A stretch of DNA of 15,010 nt from Gelatoporia subvermispora B. Its lineage: Eukaryota > Basidiomycota > Agaricomycetes > Polyporales > Gelatoporiaceae. The notes below the pieces were generated by a model. The model saw nothing but the letters and a program-made list of their open reading frames with translations. It searched no databases and had not been told where the DNA came from. Where the stretch lies: NCBI GenBank assembly GCA_000320605.2, contig KB445816.1:353894-368903 (forward strand), read 5' to 3'. The translations under genes and the position numbers were made by a program. Shown in pieces: positions 1-8,900 of this stretch; within the stretch, counting starts at the first letter, position 1; every line of letters starts with the position of its first letter.

Positions 1-602
1 GGATCCATTGATTTGTGCCGAAAGAATAGTAAAGATAGTCAAGCTGAAGCACAGCATGTAGTAGGTAGCGAGAAAATTGCCAGCGAGCAGGTCATGACTC
101 TACCGACATTGCTGGGACTCGGCTTCTGATGCCGAGATTTGGGCCAGGATCTTAGAGCCTGGTTGGGCGAGACGAGACACCAAAATCTCAGGCCTTAGTT
201 GTCGCTTCTCTAGGTTAGTAAATAACTCTAACAGGTCTCAGAGTTGTACCAACAGCCCCATGCTCTGATGTGGCGAGAATCTCTTTGCAGCTATCTAGCT
301 ACTCATTTTGTCATGTCTGAGCTTTCTGAGCTACGAGTTAGATTGAGATCTTAGGTCGCCATACATTGCCTGATCCTACTGCACGACCTAGAGCTATGAT
401 GTCATGGGATACATCGTCACATGACAAAAACCTCGTTCGGCGACCTCGTATCAGTGCAAAACCTCGGACCTTATCACTGATAATCGCCCAGAACCTCAAT
501 TCTAGAATATTCAGCGATAAATAATGTCATAGATTTGGGCAGTGGCTAGTACGGGAAGCAGAGTCAAACTTACCAGCAACAGATAACTTCTTTAAAAGTC
601 AG
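1..602. other. Unassigned 5' region upstream of the host gene
   Basis: No convincing gene was found here. The first 129 bases are open in frame 1 (about 42 codons, then TGA), but there is no recognisable protein signal and no clear splice donor, so I do not call an exon. A small inverted repeat (CTCGGC at 118-123, GCCGAG at 131-136, 7-base loop) is present and is unremarkable. The frame of the downstream gene stays open back to a TAA at 522-524. The gene's true first exon or promoter is therefore probably in this stretch, but I cannot place it. Confidence 0.4.
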
Positions 603-2064
603 GCTGTTGATATAGGAATTTTCCAGTATCTTTCGCGCCACTGGAAGTCAAAACTCAGCCCGAAGCACCCGCGCTTTGAAAATCGAGTTCGTCTTCTTGA
701 CTCTGCCAAGGAGTTGTTTAACACACGGGAGCAACTGGTGGACCTGCGCAAGAAAACACATCGTACATTGGTCGAGAACCTCAAGCTCAAATTTGACCCT
801 GGCGAGCGCGATACAATTCTAGCGAACATACCTGACATTGAGGTACACAAGCTCAAAAAGCCCATTGCCGAGAAGGGAGTTTGGATTTGCGACTCAAGAC
901 CTATCTATAATCTTTGGGCCGATCATTGTGCAAATGGCCCACAAGCTGATACACGTCGCAAAAGGCCGGTGCCTAGAGTACTGTACAAGAATGCCTACCA
1001 GCACATTGTCCAGCCTGGACAGAGTGCTCGCTTTGTGGACAGCGCCACAGGAGAATTGGTAATGCTGGTCAAGCGCAATTTCTGTGCAAATGGCGACATC
1101 TTGGATTGGGTTAATGAAATTGCACTTCATCAAACAGAGCAGCGCCGAAACATACGGGTGAGTTTAGTTCTTGTGTTCACTTAGTGGCCTTCTTTGCCTA
1201 ATATTTTTAGATGGAGGATTCTGGCCAAATGGCCCAGATCGGCTGGTCTGCTGGTGCACGTAGCTCCCCCCAGTTCAATTGGGTGCGGAATTTGTTGAAG
1301 AAACTTTCAGAGGAGGAAACCGGTTCCCTTAACGCCAAAGGAAGCTATGCATTTGCTTTCTTTTGGAACCTGGTCCAGAACCGCCTGCCTCAGGAGGTCC
1401 GCGACAGTTTCCTTGAATGGTTGGGATGTGATATATTCAGCATGAACCCTGCAAACCCAGACCAGAAGCAGGGCTTCTACTCAATCTTGAATGGTGACAA
1501 GAAAGTTGTTATACATAATGTGGAGATGGCACCTCCAAGTGGTGTTTTTGCACGGAACTATTCTAGGTGAGCACACGCAGATCTGGGTCAAAGTCCAATT
1601 TACTTATCTCTGTTTTGCTACCTAGACCAATCCATAGTGAGAAGCAGCCTCATGAGTGGGCAGCATCATGGACTACGTACCGCTCAGGAGGGCAGGCAGC
1701 TGGGGCCCACTTTGTTCTAGCAAAGTATGGAATCAAAGTGGAAGGAGCAGCGGATACATTGGTAGTGTGGAGACCTCAAGATGAGCATGGTACCACCCTG
1801 CCCAAGATTCACCCCGATGACGATGAAATAACACTCCAGCTTGGTTTGGCGATTGTGACATCTTCCCGATTGATGGGTGTGTGGAAGAAGTACCAGGAGC
1901 AGACTTGGTCAGAGGAAGTGGAACAAGCAGCATTTGAGGAGTATGCATCTGCTGTTCTGGATGGAGATGATGAGGATGGAGATTATGAAGGAGATAGTGA
2001 TTATATGGAAGATGGGGATGATGAGGGTGATGAGGATATTGAGGAAGATGAGGAGAACTGCTAG
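603..2064 (+). CDS. Hypothetical basidiomycete protein, three visible exons, possible 2OG-Fe(II) oxygenase-like fold, acidic tail
   Basis: Function is not known. Joining exons 603-1157, 1211-1566 and 1626-2064 gives a continuous frame of 449 residues ending in TAG. The 5' end is uncertain: there is no ATG at the front, the frame is open back to 525, and AG acceptors at 601-602 and 625-626 suggest at least one more upstream exon. The central part is a normal globular sequence. Residues about 290-375 have the rhythm of a double-stranded beta-helix: an H-x-E pair (His codon 1633-1635), a Gly-Gly turn, a hydrophobic 'YGIKVE' strand, then 'VVWRPQDEHGT' with a distal His (1786-1788). Fungal proteins of the TET/JBP and prolyl-hydroxylase-like superfamily share such spacing, but HxD is HxE here and I see no confident C-terminal Arg. 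Enzymatic activity is therefore doubtful. The last 30 or so residues are almost all Asp/Glu. No stops or frameshifts break the reading, unlike the flanking transposons, so the gene may be functional. Confidence 0.65.
1158..1210 (+). other. Intron 1 of the host gene (53 bp)
   Basis: The donor is GTGAGT at 1158-1163 and the acceptor is a T-rich stretch ending TTTTTAG at 1210. Removing it joins the exons in phase 0 (after an Arg codon) and bypasses the in-frame stop at about 1182-1184. The length is typical of basidiomycete introns. Confidence 0.75.
1567..1625 (+). other. Intron 2 of the host gene (59 bp)
   Basis: The donor is GTGAGC at 1567-1572 and the acceptor is CTACCTAG ending at 1625. The join splits an Arg codon (AG|A, phase 2) and restores the frame that runs to 2064. 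Without splicing the reading stops at once (TGA at 1568-1570). Confidence 0.75.
1960..2061 (+). repeat. GAT/GAG-rich low-complexity tract encoding an acidic tail
   Basis: An imperfect run of GAT, GAG and GAA codons gives a C-terminus of about 30 residues dominated by Asp and Glu, with a few Gly and Tyr. Such tails occur in many nuclear fungal proteins, and the tract is a likely site of length variation. Confidence 0.7.
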
Positions 2065-2303
2065 TTGTAACAGTACAGGCTATTATATTCCAGTTGTGTT
2101 GTGTAAGAGTAATTATGTAGCCCGGTAGCTTTTCCCCACAGGGGTTTTTGATGCACCCGCGGCTATAAGATAGCTACCATGTATATTTTCCAATTTGTAT
2201 GCATTTTTCTTCTATCTTGCTATCTGTACTGTATTTTAAGAGTTGTGCAGATGAATAAGGTATTGTAATCTTGGGATTATGCAAACAACACGTGTGAGCA
2301 AAG
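2065..2303 (+). other. 3' flank of the host gene up to the copia LTR
   Basis: No coding signal is seen. It probably holds the 3' UTR. An AATAAG hexamer at 2254-2259 is a possible but weak polyadenylation signal. CAAAG at 2299-2303, immediately before the LTR edge, would be one half of a 5-base target duplication. The other half would lie beyond the window, so it cannot be tested here. Confidence 0.4.
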
Positions 2304-2607
2304 TGTTGGAAGTCAACTAGGCAACGAGAGGTCACCAGGCGTGGACGCGCCACAAGGACATGAGGCTACGGTACATGTCTATATGTCGCGAGTCTGCTTA
2401 CCTAATTCAAAGTTTAGTTTGTCGTGACTCGCGTCTGAGCACCTCAGTCTTTACCTACACGGAGACTGAGGTGAGTAGATCTATTACACATACCTGTAGA
2501 GCCCTGAGCTGATTTACTGTAGAGAAGTTATTACTCTGTGCAATAGGTTAGCTGCAATTTAGAGTCTTTACCTACATGGAGACTGAGAGGAGTTATTACT
2601 CCGTGCA
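2304..2607 (+). repeat. 5' LTR of the copia element (right edge 2607 or 2542)
   Basis: The left edge is TGTTGGAAGT, a common copia LTR start. The right edge is placed at GTGCA before ATAGGTTATC. There are two candidate edges, because the stretch TTATTACTCYGTGCAATAGGTTA occurs twice (2529-2550 and 2594-2615). The LTR is 304 bp if the second is used and 239 bp if the first. An 8-base inverted repeat CGCGAGTC/GACTCGCG lies at 2387-2394 and 2426-2433. The partner LTR is outside the window, so the limits are inferred from motif form only. Confidence 0.6.
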
Positions 2608-2615
2608 ATAGGTTA
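2446..2615 (+). repeat. Staggered duplication in the LTR end/leader
   Basis: Two blocks are each present twice. Block A (AGTCTTTACCTACAYGGAGA and on) is at 2446-2475 and 2563-2592, 117 bases apart. Block B (GAGTTATTACTC-type, ending AATAGGTTA) is at 2523-2550 and 2588-2615, 65 bases apart. In the first copy A and B are separated by about 45 bases; in the second they overlap directly. This suggests duplication of a unit of about 105-117 bp with loss of the intervening part in one copy. Confidence 0.7.
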
Positions 2616-2626
2616 TCAACCCTGGT
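2608..2626 (+). promoter_or_regulatory. Putative copia primer-binding site
   Basis: Just inside the LTR edge lies ATAGGTTATCAACCCTGGT. Its GGTTATCA core resembles the internal initiator-Met-tRNA type primer sites of many copia elements. The tRNA match cannot be checked here, and a partial copy (AATAGGTTAG) follows the earlier candidate LTR edge at 2542. Confidence 0.35.
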
Positions 2627-2687
2627 CTGTAGACTGCTCTGAAATGTTTTCTGTCGCTCCCCTTGCTCGCTACATCACTCAGTCATC

Positions 2688-3524
2688 ATGACCAAAGCCA
2701 ATACGACGTCTCCAGACCCGAATACCATTTTTTCGGCCACAACGAGTGCGCCAATGGTCATAACAGCGTCCTCGATTCCCCCTACCGCCTCGACCAAACT
2801 ATACGACATCCAGCCTCTCCAGGATAACGGAGCAAACTACCAGACGTGGAAGTATCATATCCTCAAGATCCTGACGCTGCAAAAGCTCGACGGTATTGTC
2901 AAGGGCACCGACAAGGACCCTGGTGAGGGACATGCCGGCTGAATGGCTTGGCAATCGAGGAACAAAGAGGCATTAGCACAGATAACACTTCTGCTCAAGG
3001 ACGAGCCCCTGAACGGAGTCCTACATGACACTGACGTGGCCGCTGTCTGGAGCAAATTAAAGGCTCGATACAAGAGTACTGGGCAACAGTTTATCGCTCA
3101 GCTCATCGCTGAGCTCTTCCGGAGCACGCTCTCCGATGAGTCGCAGCTGGAGCCACAGCTTAATATAATGCTCCAGAAAAGCTACATTCTGCAGTCGCTT
3201 GGTCTTACCCTTGACGACTCGCTGGTAGCAGTTGCGATGATCGTCTTGCTTCCCCCATCCTACAACACCCTTCGGACCAGTTTAATGCAAAATTTGGGTT
3301 CCGGCACGCTCTCCATCGAAACAGTTATCATGCAAGGTCTCATGGAAGAGAAGCTTCACCGTGGACGTGACACTTCGATCATGGCCATGTATGTGAAGCA
3401 TGGCTCATTGGCTCCACCCTCTCTGAAGAACAAGCAGAAACCGAAGCACGACTCTGGTAATGCAAAGAAGCCTGACAAGCCTGACAAGAAGTGTGACTTC
3501 TGTCAAAGGAAGGGACATCTTAAG
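2688..3524 (+). pseudogene. gag: Copia Gag (UBN2-type), truncated in its zinc knuckle by the gypsy insertion
   Basis: ATG at 2688 opens a frame with a Ser/Thr/Pro-rich N-terminus. It is followed by 'NYQTWKYHILKIL' at residues about 50-62, the typical start of the copia Gag polypeptide (UBN2/DUF4219-like) fold that forms the virus-like particle. A TGA at 2940-2942 breaks the frame; the same frame continues with 'NKEALAQI...', 'VWSKLKARY' and a helical C-terminal half. A basic Lys-rich linker leads into a nucleic-acid-binding knuckle: C (3492), C (3501) and H (3516) in C-x2-C-x4-H spacing. The fourth ligand, expected five codons after the His, is absent on this side because the reading leaves copia sequence at about 3524. 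A TGT at 11651-11653 followed by 'KLKAAK' suits the missing Cys. The apparent reading on to 3581 is chimeric. Confidence 0.8.
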
Positions 3525-3532
3525 TTGGTTAA

Positions 3533-3573
3533 CACTCGCCCCTGCGGTGGTCACCACTTGTGGAGGGGGAGTG
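3533..3573. repeat. Imperfect inverted repeat (hairpin) at the left gypsy junction
   Basis: CACTCGCCCC (3533-3542) pairs with GGGGGAGTG (3565-3573), 9 pairs with one bulged G. Inside it GGTGGT pairs with ACCACT around a single C, one pair being G-T. The stem sits about 9 bases inside the point where copia reading stops, and it includes the left member of the junction direct repeat. Confidence 0.6.
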
Positions 3574-4498
3574 CGTTGTGAAAGGCGGAGATTGAAGTTT
3601 GCTTCGGGAACCAACCGTGACAAGCGCGCACTCGCAGTCAGGTGGTCTATAGAAGCCGAGTTAGTTACAATATAATAGCCAATTTTGCACCTCAACGTGC
3701 TCGCGTCTGTTGGTAATGAAGTGCTTGAGGCCGCTGCAAAACCCGATGGACCAAGCTCTCAAACTGCCCGAAGGCGCGGGCTCAGAGTGAAAATGCGAGG
3801 GAAAGGGGAATGCGTCCATTTGAAGGCGGGATGGCACCTTAAATACACGAGGATCTCAGCTCTCGTGTCTGACTCAGGCCGAGGCTCCCAACCAATGAGA
3901 AGACTGAATGAGAGACAATGACGTATGTAGTGAAATGAGAGTACAGAAGAAGTGTGGTGTAACGACATAGCGCGTCAGAAGCTTGCGGATAGTTGCCTAA
4001 ATAGGCATGCCTCCTTCCGGATTGGGATGCCGGTGTCGGGCTTCTTGCTTGCGCGTCTTCACCTGTCCGCGATGCCGGGCTTCTGCGTTCACCGGCGTTC
4101 GCTGCACTCCCTATTTACGATGCGCAGCCTCAGTGGCCCAAGCTGAGACACAGGGTGTACTGGTGACAGCGCGCGATGAACTGATCCCTCAGCGGTCTTC
4201 ATGAGGTCTTGATCATGCGCTCGCTGCCAGCCATGCCGCGATGCCCTGTGTACATAGCACAACAGATGATTCAGTCATAATGTATGATCACAGATAGAAT
4301 GAAAGAGGGAAAGAAGAGAACGAGCCTGCCCAATGTTCCATCGGCAGTCTGCGAGTGTTGAACTTGACGAGGTATAATCACGTAATTGTACAATCTTGCT
4401 TACGAGCGTGTTGAACGCGTGGAGATGGTCGGAGGATACTAGGAGGAAAAACTCCCAAAAAAAAGTGTGTGTCAGTCGTCGTTCTGGCGTATTTCTTA

Positions 4499-4509
4499 CC
4501 CTTCCACAA
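4499..4509 (-). promoter_or_regulatory. Putative polypurine tract of the gypsy element
   Basis: On the - strand TTGTGGAAGGG lies about 36 bases after the integrase stop, just before the suspected LTR. This is where plus-strand DNA synthesis would be primed in a gypsy element. The tract is short, and the next bases (TAAG) are not a canonical TG LTR edge, so either the edge is mutated or the call is wrong. Confidence 0.35.
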
Positions 4510-4544
4510 GAGGGGTAGGCTTTTAATCTCGTCCCCGAGATCGG

Positions 4545-6052
4545 CTACCACCTAGGTCTCCCGGCACTGGCCTGCCATTCCAGCGCGCCTTTGATATTGG
4601 TGGAGAGAAGTACCGCCGGACCGTCAAATTGCAGCGGCTGTCCCGCGTTCACATATGCTGCGTCTGGCGCCTCGATGATTGATCCTTGCATATAGTCGAT
4701 GTACCTGTGGGGTAACTCAGCGTTAGCCATCTGACCGAGAGTAGAGTACTGCGGGACTATCGGCAACGCGAAGACTGGTTCCAGTGGGCACCCACTGCTG
4801 CAAACTATCTGCATATTTGCATCGGCAACCAGACCCAGCATCTTCATCTCCTGATGGTCTTCGCGAAAGTAGAATAACTTGAGGCGGCTCGCAGCCACGT
4901 GATTGCAAATGTGCATCCTGTCAATCTCTGCAATTTTGTAAGAGCCCGATGGTAGCTGCCAAACGACCACGTACGGACCCACCTGCCGGAGCGTGCCCTT
5001 GTTGCCCTGCTGCGCGTTGAGCCAAGTCTCGTGCATCAAGACCCAGGTGCCCACTTCAAAGCCGCGATCCCGGATCTGACGTGCATGGCGCTTCATGTAG
5101 TCATCGATGGCCCGCTGACACGTCTTCATTACTGTTGCCTTGGCTACGCCGATGTCCTCTTCACGCTGTGCGATCTGCTTGATCCGAAGAGCGATGAGCT
5201 CCTCCATAGAAGTTACCTTATCCCGTTTGAGGCATTCCCATGTCCTATCGGCGAGGTTGTACAAGTGAAGACAATGTCGCCCGTAGAGTATGAAGAACGG
5301 TGTGTACCCCGTCGAGCGCGTTGTTGTGGTACGCATCACGTAAACCCCAGCTGGAAGGTGCAGCGGCCAGTTGGCAGGCTTGTCACCGCACACCCAGAAC
5401 AATGAGTTGACTAGCGTCCGACCATCACGTTCTGCGATACCATTCCCCTCAGGGTGGTATGGCGTGCTAAGCACCAGATGCACTCCGTGCCTCAGTGAGA
5501 TTTCCTTGACGGCGCCCTTGACTTGGGCCCACCGCCACAAACAAAAACCAGCACACATCCATACCTGCATAGGATCTCCTCCCAAATGAAACGAGCCCAG
5601 GCTGTTGACATATTTCGTCGCGAGCCACGAGCTTCGATGGATTTGATGAGGCCCTCCAATGCGTGCATGAGGTACTCTAAACCCCTGATCCCCCGCGGCA
5701 TCTTGATGGTATCGAGTACAAAAAGCTGCAGGATGCACGGCGCGATGGTAATGTTCAGTTGTTCAATGGACCTCGCTCTTGCCCTGTACTGACACTTGTT
5801 GCATGAGCGAACAAAATACGCGATCTGATCGTACATATTGGGCCAATAATACCTGTCCAAGACGTGCTTGTATATAGCGTCTCGGCCTCGATGACCTGCT
5901 TCACGATGGGCCTCGGCAACGATCTCTCGGCGCCTGTCCAGGTCCGACACTACGAGCTGAGGTATGCCATGTTTGCGCCGCCGCCAGAGCCTGCCATCCC
6001 GCAGGAAGAATCCCGACACGACATTCATGAACGCTCGTATTGACTTGCAGCT
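4545..6052 (-). pseudogene. Gypsy integrase, frameshifted and missing its second catalytic Asp
   Basis: The part in frame with pol runs from the stop at 6053 to about 5528. 'FFLRDGRLWRR' is followed by an H-x4-H...C-x2-C zinc domain (His, His, Cys, Cys in 'HREAGH' and 'CNKC') and the first catalytic Asp in 'FVLDTIK' (5711-5713). Where the family has D-N-G the codons read GGC GGT GGG (5528-5536), so Asp-2 and Asn are both Gly. A loss of about one base here shifts the reading by one. It resumes as 'AQVKGAVKEIS', with the catalytic Glu in 'GNGIAERDG' (5430-5432). The C-terminal part has a small beta-rich segment ('VGPYVVVWQL...GSYKIAEID'), then a long poorly conserved tail ending in TAG at 4545-4547. 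The frame upstream of about 5528 in the second part is a shadow. Confidence 0.8.
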
Positions 6053-6055
6053 TCA

Positions 6056-6988
6056 GGTGCCAAAGTCGTCCACAATGCCCATCTGATGATACACCCATAC
6101 CGCCAGCCACCACACCCCACCGTTGTGGTCCTTGATCTTAGTAGTGTGTGTTGAGCAGCTCGGAGTGTCCAGCCAGTGTCCATTGTCGAACTTGTTATAG
6201 CGTAAATGATGGTCCTCATGTGCCTGCGCCGAAGTGTCGCCTGGGAACGAGAATTGATCGGCTCCCAGACCAAAATCCCTGTACGGAACCCCAGTCCCCA
6301 CGGACGAAGAGCCATCGACGGCGAACGCGGAACGGTACTCAACAATTTTGAGCTCCACTCTCTCATCACCGAGGTCAATCTCCTCAACGCGACTCCCGGA
6401 GACTCGCCGCCGCATGAACTCTGAGCCGATATAATTGACGTCGTTCTCGTTCCTAAGAAGTCCTGGGTGGAATGGAAAGTCCTCCGTGTCGATCTGATGC
6501 CAAAGGAATTCGCGTCGCCCATTCGTGAGCACCCATTGTGACTTCAAATACCACTGCGGCAAGCCGAACACAATGTTTGCTGGCACACCCTCGGTTCCGC
6601 CGCCCTCACTAATGGCGGTCGCCGGCCGCATATCAAAATCAGCGAGCGTCGATACATGAAAAGAGAAAGGCTCAGCTGGATCAGCTGGTGCGTCGATCAT
6701 AGTGCCCCAGCCACCACTCTGCGGTGTCGCGTCACGCACAATTGCCGCCCGCGCTGTGTGTCGGTCATACTTGTTGTGTAGGTGCTCGAAGGTGATTGCT
6801 GTTGTGCCAACACGTCGTTCGAGCTCGTTCTCACCGTCAGATTCACTGCTGTTCTCTGGTGATGGCCTGCGCCTTGATAGCCCGTCCTCGGCCGCGTGAT
6901 TTGCTGCTGGTACATGGTTTAAGTAAAAATTGAACAGCTGTATATAAGCCACCCATCTGGTCATCGGCGCATTTGGCAAGTCGGGTTC
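6056..6988 (-). pseudogene. Gypsy RNase H C-terminus and long RNase H-integrase connector
   Basis: This directly follows the TGA at 6989-6991 in the same frame. 'LPNAPMTRWVAYIQLFNF' and 'HVPAANHAAEDGLSRR' are the C-terminal RNase H strands, the last with an Asp that fits the fourth active-site position. After that about 250 residues match no domain that I recognise. A Ser/Glu-rich piece is followed by a more ordered part with many aromatics ('LPQWYLKSQWVL', 'FPFHPGLLRNENDVNYIG', 'WWLAVWVYHQMG'). The reading ends at a TGA (6053-6055), and integrase continues in frame. The length and composition suggest a real spacer domain of this gypsy lineage rather than decayed sequence. Confidence 0.65.
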
Positions 6989-6991
6989 TCA

Positions 6992-8900
6992 AATCATTTG
7001 CTTCAGATACTTAGTGTCCACGTCCAGCCGAAAGCGCACGCCCCATACGCGGTGGCGTAGTTCCTTCAGGGCTCGGAACACGCCATATAATTCCACTTTC
7101 GGTTGCGAATAGCGTGACTCGACCTTGTTGAAGGTACACGATCCAAACAACACTGGGTGCTTGTCTGTCTTGAGGAACTGGTATAACACCCAGCCGGAGC
7201 CGTACATCGAAGAATCAACCGCGACAACGATAAGTCCGTCGTCATCATCTCGAGGCAGTTGCGTGATGCGTCTGGCGCGTCCATAGTCGACTTTCTTCAG
7301 GATCAGCGCTGTCGACACGAGGGCTTTGAGCGTGTCCATCGCGCATTGCTGCTCCTGCCCGAATTCGAACACGTAATCAGACTTCTTCAATAAGGTCATG
7401 AGCGGCTTAGCTATCAGGGCGAAGTTCTTGATCCAACGACGTCTAACGCCTGCTGTTCCGAGAAAGCCTCGCACTTCGGATACTGATTCGCAGTACTGCC
7501 AGTTCTCGACCTTGGCAATAAGGCGGTGTTCAAGCTGTAGTCCTTCCTTTGATACAATGACGCCGACAATTGTGACACGCAGCGTTGCTAGTATCAGCTT
7601 CTTTCCCGATGTGGTTATTCCTGCCACTGTGAATCTGTGAAAGATGCGATCAACTCTGGTCGCGAATTCGTACACAAATTTGCGGATCCTCGGATTTGCC
7701 GATATAGTCTCATTGTCATAGTCATCTTTGGGCCCTTGGATGCCTGCATTGTCAACGAAGGCTTTGGCGATCTCCGGCGCATTCTCTCCCAGCGTATGGT
7801 CTACGCAATGCTGGAACTCCGGCATCGCATTACAAGATCCCTGGGGTAGTGACATGTTGCGATTGGGCCCACCAACAGGCGCCTGAAACGTCATTAGATC
7901 ATGGGAGGACTCGTGCAGGACCCTTGCATCATATCCCGAGAATAGATCCACCACCATATAGATGACACGACCAACGAAGCTTTCCGCAAAGTTGTCCATA
8001 CGCGGTGATAGCGCCGAGTTGCGGATTGTGATTGAATTGAGCTCCTGCAGGTCGTGCACAAGGCGTGGCTGCCCATTCTTCTTGAGCACCGGGAACACCG
8101 CTGATCGATATGAGGCAGATGAGTACTCAAATTTGCCCGCATCCTGCTGCTCGGTGATTAGCCTGCGGACATCGTCTTCAAGGGCTTTGGGGATTTTTAT
8201 GATTGGTCGTTGCCAAGGTGTATGCTCGATATGCGGTATCTGGTAGTCCGGAAAGTACTCGCGTGAAAACGTTCCGCGTTGCGCGTCAGTAAAGGCTATC
8301 GCCTTCTCATTCTTGATGACCACATGTGCCATCAAGTCTATCTCTGCCTCTGATAGGAAGCCCTCGGGCACGGTCGCAATGATCTCCTCTAATTGCGCAT
8401 AGGATATCCTCCCGCTCCCCTCAAACTCTCGCCAAGACGGCGGATTTGTGATGAGCGGAGGTAACTCCCCTACTACTATTGCCTTAAACTTGTGTGCCGA
8501 TGGGTTCGGCATGGATGTAGGCACTGGGCGCACCTTTTTCGATACTGGTTTGTAACGTGCGCCGCTCGCGCGACCTTTGTAGACCGCAAACACTCTTGAC
8601 ACCCACACGGACGTCGCTGGCCTAGACGGCAGAAGCGCCGCTCGAACTGTCTGTAATAAATGATCATATGACAGAGGAGGAAACAATTACGAGACTAATA
8701 ATAACTCATCTATGTCTTGACACCTGGATGGGTCCACGACTTTTTCTAAGGTCTTGCCGAGCCTAGCTTCCATAACGGACACGCACTCTGCGAGAGAGGT
8801 AGGCTTTGAATGTGTGCCCGGCTTCAGAAACCCTGCTGCATCCCCTCCTTGCCTTCCGATGGCCGCTCGCTTGCTGCTGCTAGGACCAGCCGATCCGTGT
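6992..8900 (-). pseudogene. pol: Gypsy reverse transcriptase and RNase H
   Basis: The reading enters from a frameshift after protease and crosses a TAA at 8687-8689. It then runs unbroken for 565 codons to a TGA at 6989-6991; the codon after the TAA is TTG, so this is a continuation and not a new start. RT motifs in order are 'YRSAVFPVLKKNGQPRLVHD' (palm entry), 'VVDLFSGYD' with the first catalytic Asp (residue 247 of this stretch), 'SLPQGSCNAMPEF', and the active-site box FVDN (7748-7759). The usual box ends in DD. Thumb and connection follow ('VRGFLGTAG.RRRWIKNFALIAKPL'). RNase H residues are Asp in 'VVAVDSSMYGSGW', Glu in 'KVELYGVFRALKEL' and Asp in 'FRLDVDTKYL'. This enzyme would copy the element's RNA into DNA in the particle. 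Confidence 0.85.

Larger units (their letters stand above)
3525..4544 (-). repeat. Noncoding left arm of the gypsy insert: probable 3' UTR plus LTR, possibly composite
   Basis: About 1 kb follows the integrase stop with no supported gene. Read on the - strand it has a purine run TTGTGGAAGGG (4509-4499), then AAGAAATACGCC, a T-run (complement of the A8 at 4457-4464), a TATA-like GTATTTAAGG (complement of 3837-3846) and further downstream sequence. This order suits polypurine tract, U3, promoter, R/U5. The purine run is not followed by a clean TG, and no second copy is found near 11307-11650, so the LTR limits cannot be fixed by self-comparison. Short repeats (GATGCCGG near 4026 and GATGCCGGGC at 4071) and the inverted pair TGCCTA/TAGGCA at 3994-4007 are also present. 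Confidence 0.45.

Noticed and set aside
118..136. Short inverted repeat as a terminator or regulatory hairpin
   Set aside because: Six-base arms in a eukaryotic intergenic region are expected by chance, and there is no T-run or gene context.
3685..4204. Overlapping + strand open frames of 60-80 codons in the gypsy left arm
   Set aside because: They are short, mutually overlapping in different frames, have biased composition and no recognisable motif. The region is better explained as LTR/UTR.
5031..5589. + strand open frames of 124 and 72 codons
   Set aside because: They lie antisense to the gypsy integrase, whose catalytic and zinc motifs are clear on the - strand.
5540..5738. First part of a 397-codon - strand open frame treated as a separate protein start
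   Set aside because: Upstream of about 5528 this frame is out of register with the integrase zinc domain and first catalytic Asp, which are in another frame. Only the part after the frameshift is real.
6025..6522. - strand open frame of 165 codons in a second frame over the connector
   Set aside because: It overlaps the longer frame that is continuous with RNase H and integrase, and it has no motif of its own.
8684..8686. Independent start of a separate RT gene
   Set aside because: The codon is TTG directly after an in-frame TAA. The reading is a polyprotein broken by a stop, not a new gene.
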